A DNA stretch of 64,000 bases from Kalaharituber pfeilii (GCA_015179045.1 WHUZ01000051.1:186001-250000), one strand, 5' to 3'. Shown: positions 46,168 through 58,527, counted from the stretch's first letter. Numbers and translations are program-made. The notes: a model not told the origin generated them from the sequence alone.

Positions 46168-47540
46168 TTTTTTTTTTTTTTTTTATTTCATTACTCGCAT
46201 GCCGCCGAATGGGCTATGGCGAGGTTTATATATTGTAGAGAACGTGTTATATCTAAAAGAAAAAAGAAGATGAACTTTAAGTACAGGTATTGCCCGCTAG
46301 TCCTCCGTGATGCGGGTGTAGGAGGGGTCTACCAAGCCTTCCTATTTCCTTCCTCTGCTCGGCTCGTAGACCTCCGCTCGCAACCATCTTCCCCGAGTTT
46401 AACTTTCTCGACGTCTATCTGTGTCTCCAGGTATAGTACCACGGAGCTCGTCTTTTTGCCTTCCTCCGCTAGCATTGCCTTTTTTCTTAACCACCTGATT
46501 CCTCTCGTTTGGCCTATTTCCTTGTTTGCTGTCTCCAGCCATCTCCTAACCTTGTCTAGGTCTTTTCTCAATGCAATGCCGTGAACGACAATGCCGTAGT
46601 TGCTGGTCGGAGATCTGGTTCTGGGGCGCGGAGGTGATGTCTGGGGTCGGGTGCGGGGTGGGGCCGGGTTCGTCTGTGGGTCGGGGGTCGATGTGGTGGG
46701 GGCAGCTGGGAGTGCCGCCGGGGAAGAGGAAACTTTTTTCCCGTCTTTTCTCTTCCTCTTCTTCTGTGTTTGTGCCGGGGCTGTCTGTATTGTTTCCTCC
46801 GGCTCCGTGTCTAGACACGTGATATGGCTGAGCCTCATAGTTGGTGGTGGGGGTCATTGGGCTGAGCCTTAGTGGTTGAGGTAGCGGAGGTGCTGGTGTT
46901 ATTTCGATCGTGGTGATGGGGCTGAGCCCCAGGGTCTGTGGCGGTGCGATGGGCTGGAGGCCTGGAGGGAGTTGGTCCGGTCGCAGTGCCAGGATATGTT
47001 CCGTGGGCACGCTGTCGTCTAAGAACGGTATAATTAATTTTGCGCCGTTTTTCGGGGGTTCATTCTCTCCGGATTTATCCTTCCATATCGCTTGGACTAC
47101 TTCGTACCATCCGATGCCCGCATCTTGCAGTCTTCCCCATATATTGCGCGGGAGGGAGGCAGTCCTTTCGGCGTGTGGCGGTGGCGGAGGGGGGGATGCG
47201 ATCCTCATCGGCGGAGGGGAGGCAGTCCTCTCGGCGGGTGGAGGTGGTGGTTTGTTTTTTCTTTCCCTTCGGCATTTGATTGGTGGGAGGGCGGTGTTTC
47301 GCGGTCTCCTATGGGGTCTTGGCGTGGGGTTTGTGTGGTGGCAACACGATGGTGAGCTGAAAAATTTCCTCAAAGTTTCGCCCCGGGGGGAAACTTGTGG
47401 GTTATGGTATTTGGAAATGAAAATTGGATCAAAAGACTCAGCTCGCTGAGAGCTTTTGATCTATGTGATTTTCGCTGGGGAGGACGTTGTGGTTGTGGAG
47501 TCGTTTCCAAACGCTCGTCCTGAGGTGGTTGTTGTCCGTG
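46168..47540 (-). mobile_element. Full-length ORF1-only retroelement (1373 bp), tail A
   Basis: AGTTCTCCCCGTC is duplicated at 46155-46167 and 47541-47553. The 5' end (GACAACAACCACCTCAGGAC on the minus strand), both UTR hairpins and the length match the element at 12752-14123. The 3' end, however, is a tail-A hairpin rather than tail B. There is no RT or endonuclease region. Confidence 0.9.
46329..47211 (-). pseudogene. ORF1-like RNA-binding protein with a frameshift
   Basis: The open frame extends from at least 47373, first in-frame ATG at 47211 (MRIASPP). It has a proline-rich start, then a distinct segment NIWGRLQDAGIGWYEVVQAI and LIIPFLDDSVPTEHIL, absent from the 12995 protein. Near 46800-46838 the frame shifts by one. 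The second frame carries a KKRKRKDGKK basic run and the domain VVHGIALRKDLDKVRRWLE...SSVVLYLE, ending at 46329. The real start is unclear. Apart from the shift the coding sequence is complete. Confidence 0.65.
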
Positions 47541-48068
47541 AGTTCTCCCCGTCATTACGGGATTTTGGCAAAGTTCTCTGAATTTCGTGTAAACAAAGCC
47601 ACCGTTATCATGGCAGCTGTGTGGCGCAGCATTCCAGAAAAAATTACGGCAATGTTGCCAAAGCTCTCTAATAGCTGTACAAAAGACCTAGAGACGTCTG
47701 TTGAAGTCATGCAAGTAATATTCACCATTTTACTACCTTTTTTCCCTTCACAGCTGTCCCTCATTCAAAGGCCATCGGCGTATAAGGACCTTGCCCTTTT
47801 CCGTTCCACTATCGTATCAATACAGTACCTATTCACAATCCTAGCTACAGATGTCAGTTTCTATACATGTTCGGGTCCAGTGGATCTATCCGAGCCAGTC
47901 GGTAACTGGGCCACTCGTCACTGGAACGGGCCACTGGCCAATTGCAAGGGTGAGAGACCTAACACGAGTCAAAATGTATAAGTAGATAAATGGGTAGAGC
48001 TGCTGCTGCTTTATAAAGTACAAGATTTCTTAATTGACATATATAATATTAGAACCATCACCCATTTA

Positions 48069-48962
48069 CTGTGTTTCACCACATCTCGACGCACACCACA
48101 ATTCGACGCACTTTCCCACCAAAACTGAGCGAATGAGAACCTGTATATCCCCACGCACAGAACCTACTTTTCCATGCGCCTTTCAGGAGGCTTAAAGCAA
48201 GCATCATTCTTCAGATCCTGCATCTCTACTTTTAAAAATAGGTAGTTATGAATGAATTATATCTCTGCACATTTTCACATAAGTCTTGGCATATATTTTT
48301 GCGGTAAAATTGCAGATATGGAAATCTACCCACTGCACCTGCAATTAATTCAATAAAAATATTTAAACATTTCATTTGGATAACCTATCACTATAGAGAT
48401 ATACATAAATAGCATCAACATAATCCTTGAAGTAATTGTTGAGCTATTCAAAATATTTTCATTCCCATAGAAATATTGCATATGAATAGTATCGGAAGAG
48501 CACCTGAAAATATATATCAGCATGCCAACTATGCAATATATTAAAATGGACTGAATAAAATCAAGTGAATCAATCTACAACTAGGGGGACCCTTTGATCA
48601 CAAGACAATTGCCATTGGTGTGATAGTTTTTTTTTTTTTTATTTCATTACTCGCGTGCCGCCTTTGGTGTGATAGTGCTAACAAAGAATAGTATGTTCAG
48701 TCCGCTGAAATATTGTATGAGAATCCCATACAAATAGATGCCAAGACATTGTTACAAATTTCGCGGTGCCATAATTCCTTGATAATGCTTGCTTTGAGCA
48801 GGCAGAGGTGCTAAACATGAAGAACAAGTATTTATTTAGTGTCTCTAAATAGCGCTTACAAAATTCTGCTCTAGTGGTTGAGGTACACGCTCTTCTGCGT
48901 GGCTAGTTTTGGTGGGAAAGTGCGTCGAATTGTGGTGTGCGTCGAGATGTGGTGAAACACAG
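48069..48962. mobile_element. TA-flanked DNA transposon derivative (894 bp)
   Basis: Perfect inverted repeats of about 57 bp begin CTGTGTTTCACCACATCTCG, with TA at 48067-48068 and 48963-48964. No transposase. Perfect ends imply recent activity. Diverged relatives lie at 27285-27520 and 28740-29240. Confidence 0.9.
48628..48663 (-). mobile_element. Tail-A insert lacking the 5' arm, nested in transposon
   Basis: TTGGTGTGATAGT is duplicated at 48615-48627 and 48664-48676. Only AGGCGGCACGCGAGTAATGA plus the A tail was inserted, so half the hairpin is missing. Confidence 0.92.
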
Positions 48963-49329
48963 TAGAGTACATAATTTTCTTAAGTGACATGAAAAGTGCT
49001 GTGAACATCATCGTCAATCTCTTCGATATCATCAATTTCCTCTTGATGCAGCTCATCACCTGTGTTTTTTACAGCCTGATTCTGATTTTCTACATCAGGA
49101 TGGCAAGAAAGTAAACTGCCAAGTTGAGAGCTGTTGTCGCATTGAGACAAAGATTTGTGTTATAGATGCTAAAGAAAGATCATCAGGTGGAAAAGTTTCT
49201 ATTTCTGCTGCGTGAACCTTGGGTGTGACTACAGGACGATACTTTGGAGTATGATGGCGATTTAAACATCTGTAAAAGTCTCAGTTTGCCTGATTCAAGA
49301 TAATAGTCCTTTCCGTCCACCTTTGTAGT

Positions 49330-50095
49330 TCTATGTTATTATCCCAGTCATACAGGCACGAGTAGTGCCACTTGCCTGATAACTTCATCTTCGCTGGTCT
49401 TTGACTCTGATCCCACTTCCTCCTCTAGGTAAATAATAATCGAGTGAGTCATTTTTTCCTCCCTCGTCTCTTTCTAACCAGACATCTTGTCGCAACAATC
49501 TTCCCTATCCATGGGTTCACCTTCCCCATCCAATCTCTTGCTTCCCAAGTTTCTTTGTTACTGCTATACCATGTACCAGGTCTGCACAGCCAGATAGTGG
49601 GAATCTTTCTTGCTTGGATGTATTGGTTTTGGAAATGGTATTGGAAGCTGGTTTTCCTTTGCCGATTTGGATGTGTTCTGCTTGAGGTCATTGGTACTGG
49701 GTCCCGTTTCCGCTTCTTCGATTTAGAAGTGATGGACTTTGGTCGGACTTTTGATGATGCTGCTAAAGCCTGGTTAGATTATTGTATTGGAGTGTGTTTG
49801 GTGGAATGTGTTGCAAAATTATTGCTGCATAGGACAATGGAGTTGGTCTTTCCGGTATGGCGCATTGGGAGAGGGTTGCTTCATAGGACAGCAGGGGCAG
49901 TGTCTTTTGTTCGGTTTGTGTTGCCAAGTGACCATAGGCTTGTACTAGTAATCTTTGTGGAATTGTTCCACGCACATGTAACCCCCACCTTCGAGCGCGA
50001 GTTTGTTGCTACACATGCGTGTACTGGATTAGTCTCAGGAACCTGTCTGCTGGTTCAAAGCTCGGTCTTGTCTTTTGATCCTCTATACTAAGTGG
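49330..50095 (-). pseudogene. Old ORF1-like copy, closest to the 12995 protein
   Basis: Minus strand in several frames: HACVATNS/KDKTE region, LSYAAIILQHIPPNT (cf. LSYAAVVSQNIPPST), WMGKVNPWIGKIVATRCLV and SGKWHYSCLYDWD. Same order as in the 12995-13945 protein. No tail hairpin or target repeats seen. Confidence 0.65.
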
Positions 50096-50641
50096 GACTG
50101 GCAACTCTGACTTTGTGGTATCGTAAAACTGGGTCAAATTGGGTCATAAGGGACGTCTATTGTAGTCAGACCGGGAGCGACCCCTTTCCTCTCGAGGCCC
50201 CTTATACTGTAACTTCCCCCACCCAAAGAATACCCTAGTAAATCAGACACAATACTGAGATGACTTGTTTCCATTTGTCACTAGTGCTGCAAGCGGGATG
50301 TTTTTTTTTTTTTTTTTTTGTCGGTTATGTAACCTTGTATCCAGCTATGGCAGTGACCTTTATACCCGGATCAGGTTAGAAACATCAACTAGATACTCTA
50401 CGTGCACACCCTGGCACCCACAGTACGCTCCGTCCCAGGCTATCCCAGATCATGGCTGGCAAACCAGTCCTCGACCGGGTCGCCCTCTACGCCTTCCTGC
50501 TTCCACCCTTTCTCCTTTAAATTCTCCTACCATTGCCAGGAGACTTGTGCCCATCCTTATCCCTCCTCTGGAGTCGCTCTAGCTCAGTACACCTGAACGC
50601 CACATTCTCAGCACCCCACTCCTCTCTACATGTGCATTGCA

Positions 50642-50873
50642 TGAGGACGGACTGTGCAGACCACAGGGGACGGAGACGGGGACAGGGACACACTAGTGGA
50701 GATCTGAGACTGGGCCAGGACTTAGACATTTAGCCACAATCATGGATGGATTTTTATTATCTTTTGTCTTTACTGTATCTATCTGATCTCATGTCGTTTG
50801 TTTCTCTTCCTATGTAACTAAACCTCGCCATAGCCCGTAGGGCGGCACGCGAGTAATGATATATATATAAATT
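50642..50873 (+). mobile_element. 5'-truncated tail-A element (232 bp)
   Basis: TGTGCATTGCA is duplicated at 50631-50641 and 50874-50884. About 180 bp of 3' UTR-like sequence precedes the hairpin (CTCGCCATAGCCCGTAGGGC, GCGAGTAATGATAT). The tail is (AT)n-like rather than pure A. Confidence 0.88.
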
Positions 50874-51396
50874 TGTGCATTGCACCTTCTTACCACTGAC
50901 CTTCCTCGTCCACATGACTCTACCTTTTCCAGTCCACAGCCAGGTGTAGTTGGTAAGATCTCTCCTGCACCAGTTCACGAATTTTGCTCTTCCAACCAGT
51001 GCGTTCCCTGCGCTTCTTCTCCTGACTAACTCCTTACAAACTGCCTTCTGTAGCGTGTCCATCGTAACTCATGCAGCTGCCCCTCTCTTTCACTATCTTA
51101 TCTGCCTTCTTATTGACCTCGATTCTTACGTGGACTTTGACCTATGCAAGCTTCACACTCCTGGGGTAACGGGTCCCTTATCACCCACTGTCTTTCTGCG
51201 ACAAGCTCTACCACACGTGCCAGGTCTGCAGTCCTCACCCTGTCAGTTTTTCCTGCTCTCCTGGCCACACTGATTGCCGCCTGGGAGTCTGCGAGCAGCA
51301 ATACCTTGACTCTGCCATCAATGGCTTCAAGTGCCCACCCTCATGCCCTTAATGTTTCCATCCCACACAGCAGCTTTTGTGTCTACCCACTGGCCC

Positions 51397-51431
51397 CCTC
51401 GCCATAGCCCACAGGGCGGCACGCGGGTACT

Positions 51432-51469
<38 letters not shown>
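51397..51469 (+). mobile_element. Tail-A mini-insert nested in LINE
   Basis: CTCGCCATAGCCCACAGGGC, GCGGGTACTGGT and about 36 A. Flanks share CCCCCT only. Confidence 0.8.
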
Positions 51470-51473
<4 letters not shown>

Positions 51474-51849
51474 CCTGACTACCCACTGACCCTCCTGCTA
51501 CCACCTGCCTCAGCACTATCCACGTCCAGCTCCTCTTTCTCACTGCGACTGCCATCTGTGAATATGGCTACCAAATCGCCCTTACCCGACGGCCTTCTCC
51601 CACTTGGCCGGAGCATCGTCCTTTCTCAGCTTGAGTTTGATGACCTCAATTTCTGCCCAAGTGGTTGGACATCTCGCCCCCAGGACACTTTCTTCTGCTC
51701 ATCGACCTCAAGTGTGCTGACGATCCTTCCTGCTGTTGACTTGAAACCATCATTTTTCCCCGTGGCGTGCGCGAGGCTGAACAGTCTCTGCCCTTCTCCC
51801 CTTCCCTGTCCGGGCCTACGACCGCCCTCATGAAGCTCTCAGGCAAATG

Positions 51850-53005
51850 TGCTAGGAAGTGGGATGGGGGTAGGGCAAAGCATGGGGATGGGGGCCACAG
51901 TGCGGGATGGAGAGGTCAAGGGGATGAGAAAAAGGGCTTGAAAGAGCCGCGCTAGCATCCCTGATGATATTATAACCGCGGTGAGGAAAGCAGGTAGGTG
52001 GGGCTAGGCCAGAACAGCGGACTTGAGGTGGGTAGACACAGAGATGGCGAGAAGGAAGAAGCCGGGCGGAGAAGTAAAGCTTATGTGGCTAAAAGCACAC
52101 AGAGGCATCGAAGTAAATGAGAGGGCAGATGATGAGGCCAAGGGGGCAACGAGAAGAGGGAGATTAGAGGTAACAGAGGGGGTGCTGCGGCAGAAGTGGA
52201 AAGGAGTGGGAGCGGCGGAAAGGAGAGGAATGGTGTATGGGGGGTGGAGGAGTCACGGGTTGGCGAAAGAGTGGGAAGTGAGAATTGGCAGGAAGGTATG
52301 GGCAGAGTGTGAGAGCGGGGAGGAGCAAACAGCAGACCATCTTGCCTTCAGATGTGAAGAGGTGGGGTACCGCGAGGGGTGGGATAGGTGAGAGGATGTG
52401 GAGCAAGGGAAGTGGGTGGAGACGCAGGAGAATGGTGAAGATTTTTTTTTTTTTTTTTATATATCATTTATCGCATGCCGCTCTATGGGCTATGGCGATT
52501 AAGTACATGAGAGAAAAGAAAAAGGAACAGTAAGTTACAGTGGGGCCCGCGGTATGTGATGATGATGCGGGTAACAGGCCAAAATAACAGACGAGTCCTA
52601 TCTCCTACCGCTATCTGACTCGTACTTAGATACCCTTAACCATTTCCCTCCCAATCGCACTCTCTGGATTTCGGTCTCTTCCTCCAAGTATACGACGGCT
52701 GAACTAGTCACTTTTGACTCATCTATCAGCGTCTGCTTGCGTCTCCGCCATCTAATCCCAACCGTCTTTCCTAGTTCTCTGTTCGTTTCCTCCAACCATC
52801 TTTGGACTTTCCCCAGGTCCTTCCTTAGGGCTATTCCGGAATGGTGAAGAGGTGGACATCCTCGAGCAACTGTTCTACTCCTGGAAAGCATAGATAGGTG
52901 GAGGAGGGGTGGTCAGGAGTAATGCAGATAGTCGACCCAGAGGCCCTGCCATAGCGAATAGCGATAAGCGGGGTTACGTGATACGAAAAGAAATAAACAC
53001 AAAAA
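51850..53005 (+). mobile_element. 5'-truncated tail-B LINE (1156 bp)
   Basis: AGGCAAATG/AGGCAAAAG lies at 51841-51849 and 53006-53014. Coding part: KLMWLKAHRGIEVNERADDE (end of RNase H with its catalytic D), a CESGEEQTADHLAFRC knuckle, then GWDR and a TGA where WEDV is expected. ENGEEVDILEQLFYSWKA and a stop follow across the nested insert. The tail is the variant CCATAGCGAATAGCGATAAG hairpin with GGGGTTACGTGAT. Confidence 0.82.
52442..52839 (-). mobile_element. 5'-truncated ORF1-only element (398 bp), tail A
   Basis: AATGGTGAAGA is duplicated at 52431-52441 and 52840-52850. It carries the last 80 codons of the ORF1-like protein (GIALRKDLGKVQRWLEETNR to SDSGRR, stop at 52598), a 3' UTR of about 100 bp, and a tail-A hairpin with the ATCGC/GCGAT stem. 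Confidence 0.93.
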
Positions 53006-53303
53006 AGGCAAAAGTTCCTCCATTCCTGCAGGGTCCCCTATCGATTTTGATACGTACCTCGCCTGGCTTAGAATTCGTATGAGGCCAGCAGCCAAGGATA
53101 CATTGACACCAGCAATATGCTCGCTGAGGACATCTAACACTATTTGAAAGCGTCATTAACAGCATTGATGATGCTACAAAAAAGACTGCCACCGACGCTG
53201 CTATCGATGCTGTTGCGGGCAACGCCGTCGATAGCATTGCCAACAGTACCATCAATAGCAGCATTTTACGTGTAGATAGCAGTGTCGACAAGTGGTTAAT
53301 AGT

Positions 53304-53359
53304 TTTTTTTTTTTTTTTATATCATTAATCGCATACCGCCCAGTGGGCTATGGCGATGT
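53304..53359 (-). mobile_element. Tail-A mini-insert
   Basis: AGTGGTTAATAGT is duplicated at 53291-53303 and 53360-53372. Outer stem ATCGC/GCGAT. Confidence 0.93.
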
Positions 53360-53519
53360 AGTGGTTAATAGTGTCGAGTGTACAGTAGCGTCGACAGCAT
53401 CATACAAGTTAGTATTGTGAGTGAGGCAGGTTACCACCTCAGGTCCTCTCGGGAGGTTGTTAGCGCGACAGCAGATACCATGTTGGAAACCACGCTAAGG
53501 TGCACCGCTAGAGTGAGGG

Positions 53520-53585
53520 CCATGAAGTAGGCCATGCACTTAGCTACAGTGGCCATAAGGTGGGCCATGCACTTAGCTATAGTGG
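53520..53585 (+). repeat. 33-bp tandem duplication
   Basis: Two 33-bp units sharing GGCCATGCACTTAGCTA, with five differences between them. Confidence 0.7.
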
Positions 53586-53906
53586 TTTATTGTCTTTATG
53601 CAACTTCGTGTATTTATATGAGTCTGGAAGTACCGTTTTGTATTGATAAATAATTAAGAAAATTAAGTCCTATTTTTAAGTCTTACTCTCCTCACCGTAT
53701 ATATTTTTCTACATACCTGGTCTCGGTGGTAAATATATCTATCCGAAGATAAAGAGAGAGGGATCTATATGCTAAAAGGGGAAGGGAGCAGAGTGGGAGA
53801 ACCATGAAACTATACATATGTCTATAAGTTACTTAGTAAATATAGTCCTATGTTGACGAAGCTATCCTTATATACCTACTGGACTGCGTAATATTCATGT
53901 AACAGA

Positions 53907-55600
53907 GTGTTTCACTCAGAAACCTCTCGTCGCCGGGAACCAGCCAAATTCACGGAACAACATATAGCCTCTGTAAATGCAGCTGGTCCTCAAGTGGGCT
54001 CAAATAAAAGCCAGCTCATAGGAGAAAATATTGACAAAGCCAGAAAACTCCTGGGAACCCTATCCGCGTTGGGGAATTCGCAGTGGGCATGGGCTCTCTC
54101 TCATGGGAGAAGACATATACTGACATGGTAAGGGCAGTAGTTCTATGCGGTTCCCAGATCGGCTAGAGGGGCCAGAGCAAATGGAGTGAGGAGTTTAAGA
54201 GGCTCCAGTATCAGGCCCTTCGCAACTGTACAGGAGCAGTTTAGAGAGCGGTGAGGTAGAAGCTCAGGGCAATTGCAGCCTAATTGCAGGCGTTGAAGTT
54301 GAGACCACTATCCTGGATCAGAGCCCGACGAGGTATGCACTAAGGCCAATAAGGGACCCTGCAGGAGTGGGGGACCTATGGCCTGGAAGCTTCAGAGGTT
54401 GCAGGCCGCAGACCCAGACCAGGAAAGTGGACGAGGCTGGAACTGGAGGGATTTGGGGTTAAATTAGGCCGAGGGCGTGAGCAAGGAGGTTGACAAGAGC
54501 AAAGAGGATGAATTTGAATCAGTAGGAGGGCTTTGCTAGTAGGGTTAGTTAGACTAGGATGAGAGGATGTCCTGGGGGCATGTAGTACCTCACTTGCAGC
54601 GACTATCCAAGTGGTGGACCTCAAGCTTGGGACGACAACCCCCGGGCAAAGTGGGAGAAGGCGATCGAAATTTTTTTTTTTTTTTTTTATATCAGTACTC
54701 GCATGCCGCCCTATGGGCTATGGCGAGGAAATGTTAGCAGGCGATCGAAAGAGCAAGGGGGATGCAGTGGCCATCTTTACAGATGGGAGCCATAGGGAGA
54801 ACGGAGGTGTTGGAGATGAGTGGTGTTAGAGGCATGTGGTAGCAGGTGAGTCCGAGGGCAGCCAGTGGTAGGCACAAAAGCTACTGTGTGGGATGGAAAT
54901 GTGGCAGGCATGAGGGAGGGGGGGGGGCCGTGAAGCCATTGATGGCAGAGCCACGGTATTGCTGCCCACAGGCTCCTAGGCAGCCATCAGTGCGGTCAAG
55001 AGAGCAGGAAAAACTGGCAAGGTGAGTACTGCAGACCTGGCGCGTGTGGTAGAGCTTGCGGCAGAAAGGCGGTGGAGGTTGAGGCCCAAGTGGGGATAGA
55101 GGGCAACGAGAAGGCAGATGAGGAGGCGAAAAAGGGGGCCAGATGCATGAGGTGCGGCGTGCAGGGCGTGAGGAGTTAGTTCGAAAAAGAAAGGAGAGAG
55201 GGAACGAGCGGGCTCTGGGAAGGGAGAATTTGTGAAGTGGAATAGGAGAGCACTCACAAACCACACATGGCTGCGGACTGGGAAAGGGGGCGCCATGTGG
55301 CAGAGGAAGATCAGCAAAAGTGGTGAGGAGGTGCGATGCACATGTGGAGTGGAGTGCTGAGCGCGTGGTGTTCAGGTGCGCTGAACTGGGACAGCCCTAG
55401 AGGAAGGATAAAGACGGGGGCGCAAGTCACCTGGCAGTGCTGCGGGGACTTAGAAGCGAAAGGGCGGGAGTAGAGGCCAACCCGGTCGAGGCATGGTTTG
55501 CCGGCCTCGATCTGGGGCAGCCCGAGGCCGGAGGGTACGTTGGGTATCCATTGTGTACAAAGTATAGTTACTATGTAGGTAGTGAACCAGACATATGAAT
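53907..55600 (+). mobile_element. Tail-C LINE fragment lacking its 3' tail
   Basis: NIDKARKLLGTLSALGNSQW, then post-RT residues, TTILDQSPTRYALRPIRDPA-like linker, VAIFTDGSH (RNase H start), AISAVKRAGKTGKVSTADLA, and a decayed KFVKW...CxC end. It aligns with 34974-36300 but stops near 55600 before the hairpin. Many stops and frameshifts. Confidence 0.7.
54671..54738 (-). mobile_element. Tail-A mini-insert nested in LINE
   Basis: AGGCGATCGAAA is duplicated at 54659-54670 and 54739-54750. It sits just before the RNase H TDGS motif of the host LINE. Confidence 0.93.
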
Positions 55601-56146
55601 AGCGATGACGGTGGGCAGGGGTGGGCTAAGCTTGGTATCTTCAGCGAAAAGTTTCGAGCCAAGATACATAGCGGCTTCGATGGCTTCAGGGTGATTACGT
55701 AGACGGTTTTGGCACTATTTTACTCTCGTAACCAGACTTAGTCAGCGGGCAACCCTAACTAAATACTACAACATTCCACTATACTAGTCCCGTATCTAAT
55801 CTCGTAACCAAGTCTGGTGCGAGATTACCATTTTATTACTACCACTAGAGGATCTTGGCATGAGACTAAAACCAATCAACTATCAGCATCCTTCCGCCAG
55901 CAGCGGCATTCGATTCAGAACGTGCTACGCGCGCACTCCGCTTTCTCTGTTTGAAGGTTTGTCCGCACTGATGAATTGTCCAAAAGACACTCCCTCTCCA
56001 GGGGAACCGCGTATCCCGCCCCCGCTCCCATTCGGGTGAGACTCTGGCTATAGCTAGAAGCGGGCTTGGTGTAATATTGCTAAGGGACATTACCAGTGAC
56101 GGAGGGGCATAAATTGAAGCACGAGAGCAACATATCGCTATGTGCA

Positions 56147-56362
56147 ATGAGCCCAGTCACTGAGGGAGGCTGTTCACAAACCTGCAACATGCCCAAGGAA
56201 CTCCGGGGACACCCGTTCGATATGCGCTACCACGTCAAGCAGCTGCCAGACCTCAAACGCATCCAAGGACTGGATGCCGACAGCCTCACCAATGTCAATG
56301 CAATTACCACTGCGTACATGACTCGTCAGCTTGGTATCGACATGTGTAAAGTCTCGTATTAG
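56147..56362 (+). CDS. Small ORF, possible exon of unknown gene (71 aa)
   Basis: ATG at 56147. The sequence after CNMPKELRGHPFDMRYHVKQ (LPDLKRIQGLDADSLTNVN) has a protein-like composition and codon choice. No family recognised, and no splice partners found. Confidence 0.3.
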   Translation: MSPVTEGGCSQTCNMPKELRGHPFDMRYHVKQLPDLKRIQGLDADSLTNVNAITTAYMTRQLGIDMCKVSY

Positions 56363-58527
56363 TTGGAGTAGAAAACAGAGAACTGGGCTGATTGACTCGT
56401 AGGGTATGAACCCCGGAAGCTCATGGCAAATGGCAGCAAGATGACGGTAGAATGGGTGTGTGGGAGCAGTGTGTAAGCATTGTGAATGTTTTTGGCAATC
56501 AATTCAAGTGGAGTCCTGATATTGGTACTTAGGAAGTACAGCATCACTACCAGAGCAAGAGGGACACTGGATTACGCCGGGTCCACATTCCTGGAACGTT
56601 TTGCACTAGGTGACCTCCCATCATTGGGAATTGTCCTTTGTATAATGCTTGGGGAAACTGGAAACCATTGCCGACGTGGAATGGGTTAGTGTGGAGAAAG
56701 CTTGTGATTGTCGAGCTGAATATCACCAATGAAGGAGCCCTGCTCACTGACTGGAAGGCTATGTGGGCAACTGTTAAGTCAGGGCCTGCGATGGGCAATT
56801 CTTAGTGTTCGGGAACGTTTCTTGGCCAGTCATTGTACACTCGCACTGCGCCTGACGGACACGGCATCTTATATGGTGCTGCAACGAGAAGTGGATTGGC
56901 TCTGGCATGCCTGCATTGTGACGGCTTTGCTGTCATGGCTGAATGGATCTTTTGTAATTCTAGTGCTTTATACAATGGCTCATTGCCTAAATTCAAAAGC
57001 TGAACTCAAATTGCTGACCTAATAAAGAATCCATTTAGCTGATATAAAAAAAAAAAGAAAGAAAAAAGTAGGTGAGTATTTGATTTGTACTTACATCAGT
57101 GCATTATTTCAGTGACGATATATTTCCTCACACTAAGTATCCAATGATATTCTACACCAACCGTATCTACTCAGTGAATACTTCAGCCATGTTGCCACAA
57201 ACCTAACACAATAAATTTGAATTAGTTGTTCAACAATTGGCAACTAGCGGATGGTCGCTTGAGTGTTAATCTATCTACATGCAGCAAACGTAGAATCGAA
57301 CCCCTCTTTTCCTCCACTGTACATATGCACAGAAATCTTGGACTATCATGCTGCGAAAAAGCATCGAAAGACTCAGCATCGAGAAACTCTCTAAAGTTGT
57401 AGGATAGAAATACGTATACAGTAAGGTATTCTCTAAACTACAGTAATGTTAACACTGCATTTGCACTCACAGTAATTTTATTTTTATCATTACTCGCATG
57501 CCACAATACGGGCTATGGGGAGATTAACTACATGTGAGACTCAGGAAATAAACAGTTAATGGACGTGGAACCAGTGCAATGCGCGGCGAAAGGGAAAAAC
57601 TCCAAAGAGATTCAATTCAACGTCCCGCCCACTGTAGCGACTCCGTCAGGGGGTCTTAATGTTTTGTTGTGGCATCTGGACTGTGGTCAATCTTCCGGTA
57701 GCCCGCATGACATACAGGCGGGCGAATGAAGGGGTATATGTAGATGAGAGAGAGTAAACATGAGAGAGTACATATGAATAGATATGACCTTCCTCGTGGC
57801 GACATACTAAAATACACTAGAGTGCTGTAGAGCTGTGGAGAATTACTTTTAGTAGAGCTATTGGCACTTTCTCAGCGGTTGAGTAGCGCATTTTCCATGA
57901 TTTCGGTTGATCACGTTATTTGGTCGCCAAGCACACATTACTTTTCCCGGTCTATACTGCAACGCATTTTTTAAGGCAGTGGTGGTGACTCAGTATCAAG
58001 AACTGTGAGTCTGGGCACGATGAACATTCTTCATGCATATAGTCGGGTTGACAGAATTAGGTAATACTCAGCAATCTGCGCAGACAGTCCCAAATTGCCC
58101 ATGTGTAAAAGGCAATAACATCTGTAAAAGGTAATTTTACTAGCACGATCCAAATGAGTGTGTTATTACAGCAGCTATGCAATAGCAGATAATCGTTGAA
58201 ACAGGCTTTCTGACATTCCAACAATCGACCTACGTAGACTTTGTTTTGCAACCATAGCGAATCCAACTGAGCCTATACATCCACATCTTGCTTTTTAAAT
58301 ATAACTTTCTTCCTCATCATATGCACGTATCATAATCATGTGGCATGTGGCCCTACCGGCGAGTACCGCTCCTGCCCGCGTTTGGCCTTATTCTTCCCAT
58401 CGGTACCGTGGTTACCACCACACCAGTGTTTTCGATCACATGTCCTACTAGAATCATCGAGAAGATGGGCTCAGGACAAAGTGGAAGATAGGCACCATGT
58501 GCGGCAATTCCATGCCAATTCCCCCCT

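Larger units (their letters stand above)
50291..53140 (-). mobile_element. Tail-C LINE fragment interrupted by three insertions
   Basis: Minus strand pieces, in order: ILSQARYVSKSIGDPAGM (53100-53015), LPESFMRAVVGPDREGEKGR (51849-51780), RNase H parts including LLADSQAAIS near 51300, a KFVNWCRRDLTNYTWLWTGK region near 50960, and a diverged tail C with poly(A) at 50350-50291. The pieces join when the inserts at 51850-53005, 51397-51469 and 50642-50873 are ignored. Confidence 0.75.

Noticed and set aside
57286..57312. Sequence resembling a tRNA T-arm (GTAGAATCGAACCCC)
   Set aside because: No matching D-arm, anticodon arm or acceptor stem can be drawn around it.
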